64,000 nt of DNA. It comes from Bacilli bacterium. GTDB lineage: Bacteria > Bacillota_I > Bacilli_A > ML615J-28 > CAG-698. The notes below the pieces were generated by a model, which worked only from the letters and a program-made list of their open reading frames with translations, made no database searches and had not been told where the DNA came from. Positions 62,341-64,000 of the stretch are shown here, piece after piece (the first letter of the stretch is position 1; each line of letters opens with the position of its first letter). The translations under genes and the position numbers were made by a program. The stretch is taken from positions 22,743 through 86,742 of the forward strand of contig JAQUZE010000002.1 in NCBI GenBank assembly GCA_028691515.1. Reading direction: 5' to 3'.

Positions 62341-63659
62341 TGCATAAATATTTTCCTCAAACAAGTTCTGATGTTTCAGAAATGAAAGAGGTTATAGGAA
62401 TAAAACAGTTAGATGAATTATTTAGCGATATTAATCCTAAAGTAAGAATAAATAACAAATTAAATTTACCTGAAGCTATGTCAGAGGAAGAATTAAGAAA
62501 GCATATGGATGATTTGGGGAAAAGAAACAAACAATTTTCTTCATTTTTGGGAGCAGGTACATATGATTCTTTGCAGTTTTCAGCAATCTCTGCATTGACT
62601 TCTAGACAAGAATTTTTAACTTCTTATACTCCTTATCAACCAGAGATATCTCAAGGAACATTGCAATATATTTTTGAATATCAAACAATGATTTGTGAAT
62701 TAACGGGAATGGATGTTAGTAATGCTTCAATGTATGATGGAACAACAGCTACTGCTGAGGCAATGTTTATGGCTGTTAGTTATACTAAAAGAAATAAAGT
62801 TTTAATAAGTAATACTTTAGATAAAAACACTATTGATGTTGTTAAGACATATGCAAAGTATCGAAATATTGAAATTGTTCTTATTAATGATAAGGATCTT
62901 AGTTTTGATAGAGAGAAATTATTATCGTTAATTGATGAAAATACTTCATGTTTTATTAGCCAAACACCTAATTATTATGGTGTTTTAGAAAACTATGAAG
63001 GCTTAAGTGAGATTTTACATAATAACAATTCTTTATTCATCATAAATTCTGATCCTTCGAGTTTGGGTTTATTTAAAAATCAAAAAGAGTGGGGTGCAGA
63101 TATCGCTTGTGGTAATGCTCAGACTTTAGGAATACCTAAATCATTTGGCGGACCCACTGTTGGATATTTAGCTTCCACAAAAGCATTGCTTAGAAAAATG
63201 CCCGGAAGAATTTGTGGCGCTACTACTGATAAAGATGGAAAAAGAGGATTTGTATTAACGCTTCAAGCAAGAGAGCAACATATAAGGCGAGAAAAAGCAA
63301 CTTCTAATATTTGTTCAAACCAGTCTTTAATGGCTTTATATATTACTATTTATTTAAGTTTAGTTGGGAAACGAGGCATAAAAGAAATTGCTCAAAGAGC
63401 ATATAATAATGCTCATTATTTTGAAGAAAAATTATTAAAAACAAAAAAGTTTATAAAGGTAAGCAATCATCCCTTTTTTAAAGAATTTGTTTTGGAATAT
63501 TTAGGAGATATTGACAAGTTAAATCAAGAATTGTTGAATAATAATATTTTAAATGGTTTAAATATTGGCAATAATAAATTATTATTATGTGCTACTGAAA
63601 CAAAAACGGTTAAGGAAATTAATGATTATCTAAATGTTTTGGAGGCTTTAAATGTATAA
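62340..63659 (+). CDS. gcvPA: Glycine dehydrogenase subunit 1
   Basis: [37 protein letters not shown]. Confidence 0.96.
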   Translation: MHKYFPQTSSDVSEMKEVIGIKQLDELFSDINPKVRINNKLNLPEAMSEEELRKHMDDLGKRNKQFSSFLGAGTYDSLQFSAISALTSRQEFLTSYTPYQPEISQGTLQYIFEYQTMICELTGMDVSNASMYDGTTATAEAMFMAVSYTKRNKVLISNTLDKNTIDVVKTYAKYRNIEIVLINDKDLSFDREKLLSLIDENTSCFISQTPNYYGVLENYEGLSEILHNNNSLFIINSDPSSLGLFKNQKEWGADIACGNAQTLGIPKSFGGPTVGYLASTKALLRKMPGRICGATTDKDGKRGFVLTLQAREQHIRREKATSNICSNQSLMALYITIYLSLVGKRGIKEIAQRAYNNAHYFEEKLLKTKKFIKVSNHPFFKEFVLEYLGDIDKLNQELLNNNILNGLNIGNNKLLLCATETKTVKEINDYLNVLEALNV

Positions 63660-64000
63660 TAAATTAATATTTGAAATTTCTAAAAAAGATAGAATTGCAT
63701 ACTCACTTGCTAATTCTAGTATAGATAATTATGAATTACCAAAGGAATTATTAAGAAAAACAGAACTTAATTTGCCTGAAGTAAGCGAGTTAGATGTTAT
63801 TAGGCATTATACTAATATTTCTCAAAAAAATTATGGTGTTGAGTCGGGGTTTTACCCATTGGGCTCATGTACTATGAAATATAACCCTAAAATAAATGAG
63901 GAAATAGCTAAAAATACTAATTTTACCAATATACACCCATTACAGCCTGAAGATACAATCCAAGGAGCTTTAAAAGTATATTATGATTTATCTAATTATT
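63652..64000 (+). CDS. gcvPB: Glycine dehydrogenase subunit 2 (truncated by window end)
   Basis: Translated by eye: [22 protein letters not shown]...[25 protein letters not shown]; not in the ORF track. Confidence 0.95.
   Translation, partial: MYNKLIFEISKKDRIAYSLANSSIDNYELPKELLRKTELNLPEVSELDVIRHYTNISQKNYGVESGFYPLGSCTMKYNPKINEEIAKNTNFTNIHPLQPEDTIQGALKVYYDLSNY

Noticed and set aside
62052-62360. 102-aa minus-strand ORF antisense to gcvH
   Set aside because: Opposite a conserved gcvH frame; spurious.
1-64000. UGA-as-Trp (Mycoplasma-type) genetic code
   Set aside because: Trp is encoded by TGG in conserved positions (e.g. nifJ DGWAYD) and TGA serves as a stop (e.g. marR end at 4976-4978).
1-64000. 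Mobile elements, prophage, CRISPR or defence island
   Set aside because: No transposase, integrase, cas or phage structural proteins, and no regularly spaced repeats were seen.

Overview
The window is a chromosomal segment of a low-GC Firmicutes/Mollicutes-like bacterium. It uses the standard bacterial code: TGG encodes Trp and TGA is used as a stop. Most of it is conserved housekeeping DNA: the complete S10-spc-alpha ribosomal protein region (rpsJ to rplQ, with secY, adk, map, infA, rpmJ and rpoA), ecfA1/ecfA2/ecfT-truA, tmk-holB-ricT-trmN6-rsmI, a pyruvate:ferredoxin oxidoreductase, apbE-sufCDSUB, and gcvT-gcvH-gcvPA-gcvPB (the last truncated at the window end). Accessory parts include two heterodimeric ABC exporter pairs, a DtxR-like regulator with feoAB, a ZnuBC-like metal transporter, and secreted or lipoprotein surface proteins (transglutaminase-like, Ig-repeat/C39-like peptidase, DUF4430-like/Ig/GH18). 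No CRISPR array, transposon or prophage was seen. The most interesting signals are non-coding: (1) a fluoride-riboswitch-like leader with an overlapping intrinsic terminator upstream of a CPA-type antiporter (44-126); (2) an orphan ~95-nt small RNA candidate with its own promoter, an exposed C7 tract and a perfect terminator hairpin (14336-14463); (3) an S10-operon leader hairpin; and (4) several promoter-overlapping palindromes (MarR, DtxR/feo, znuC and apbE-suf promoters). I did not find an obvious novel multi-gene system. All structure calls are by eye and need covariance or RNA evidence.
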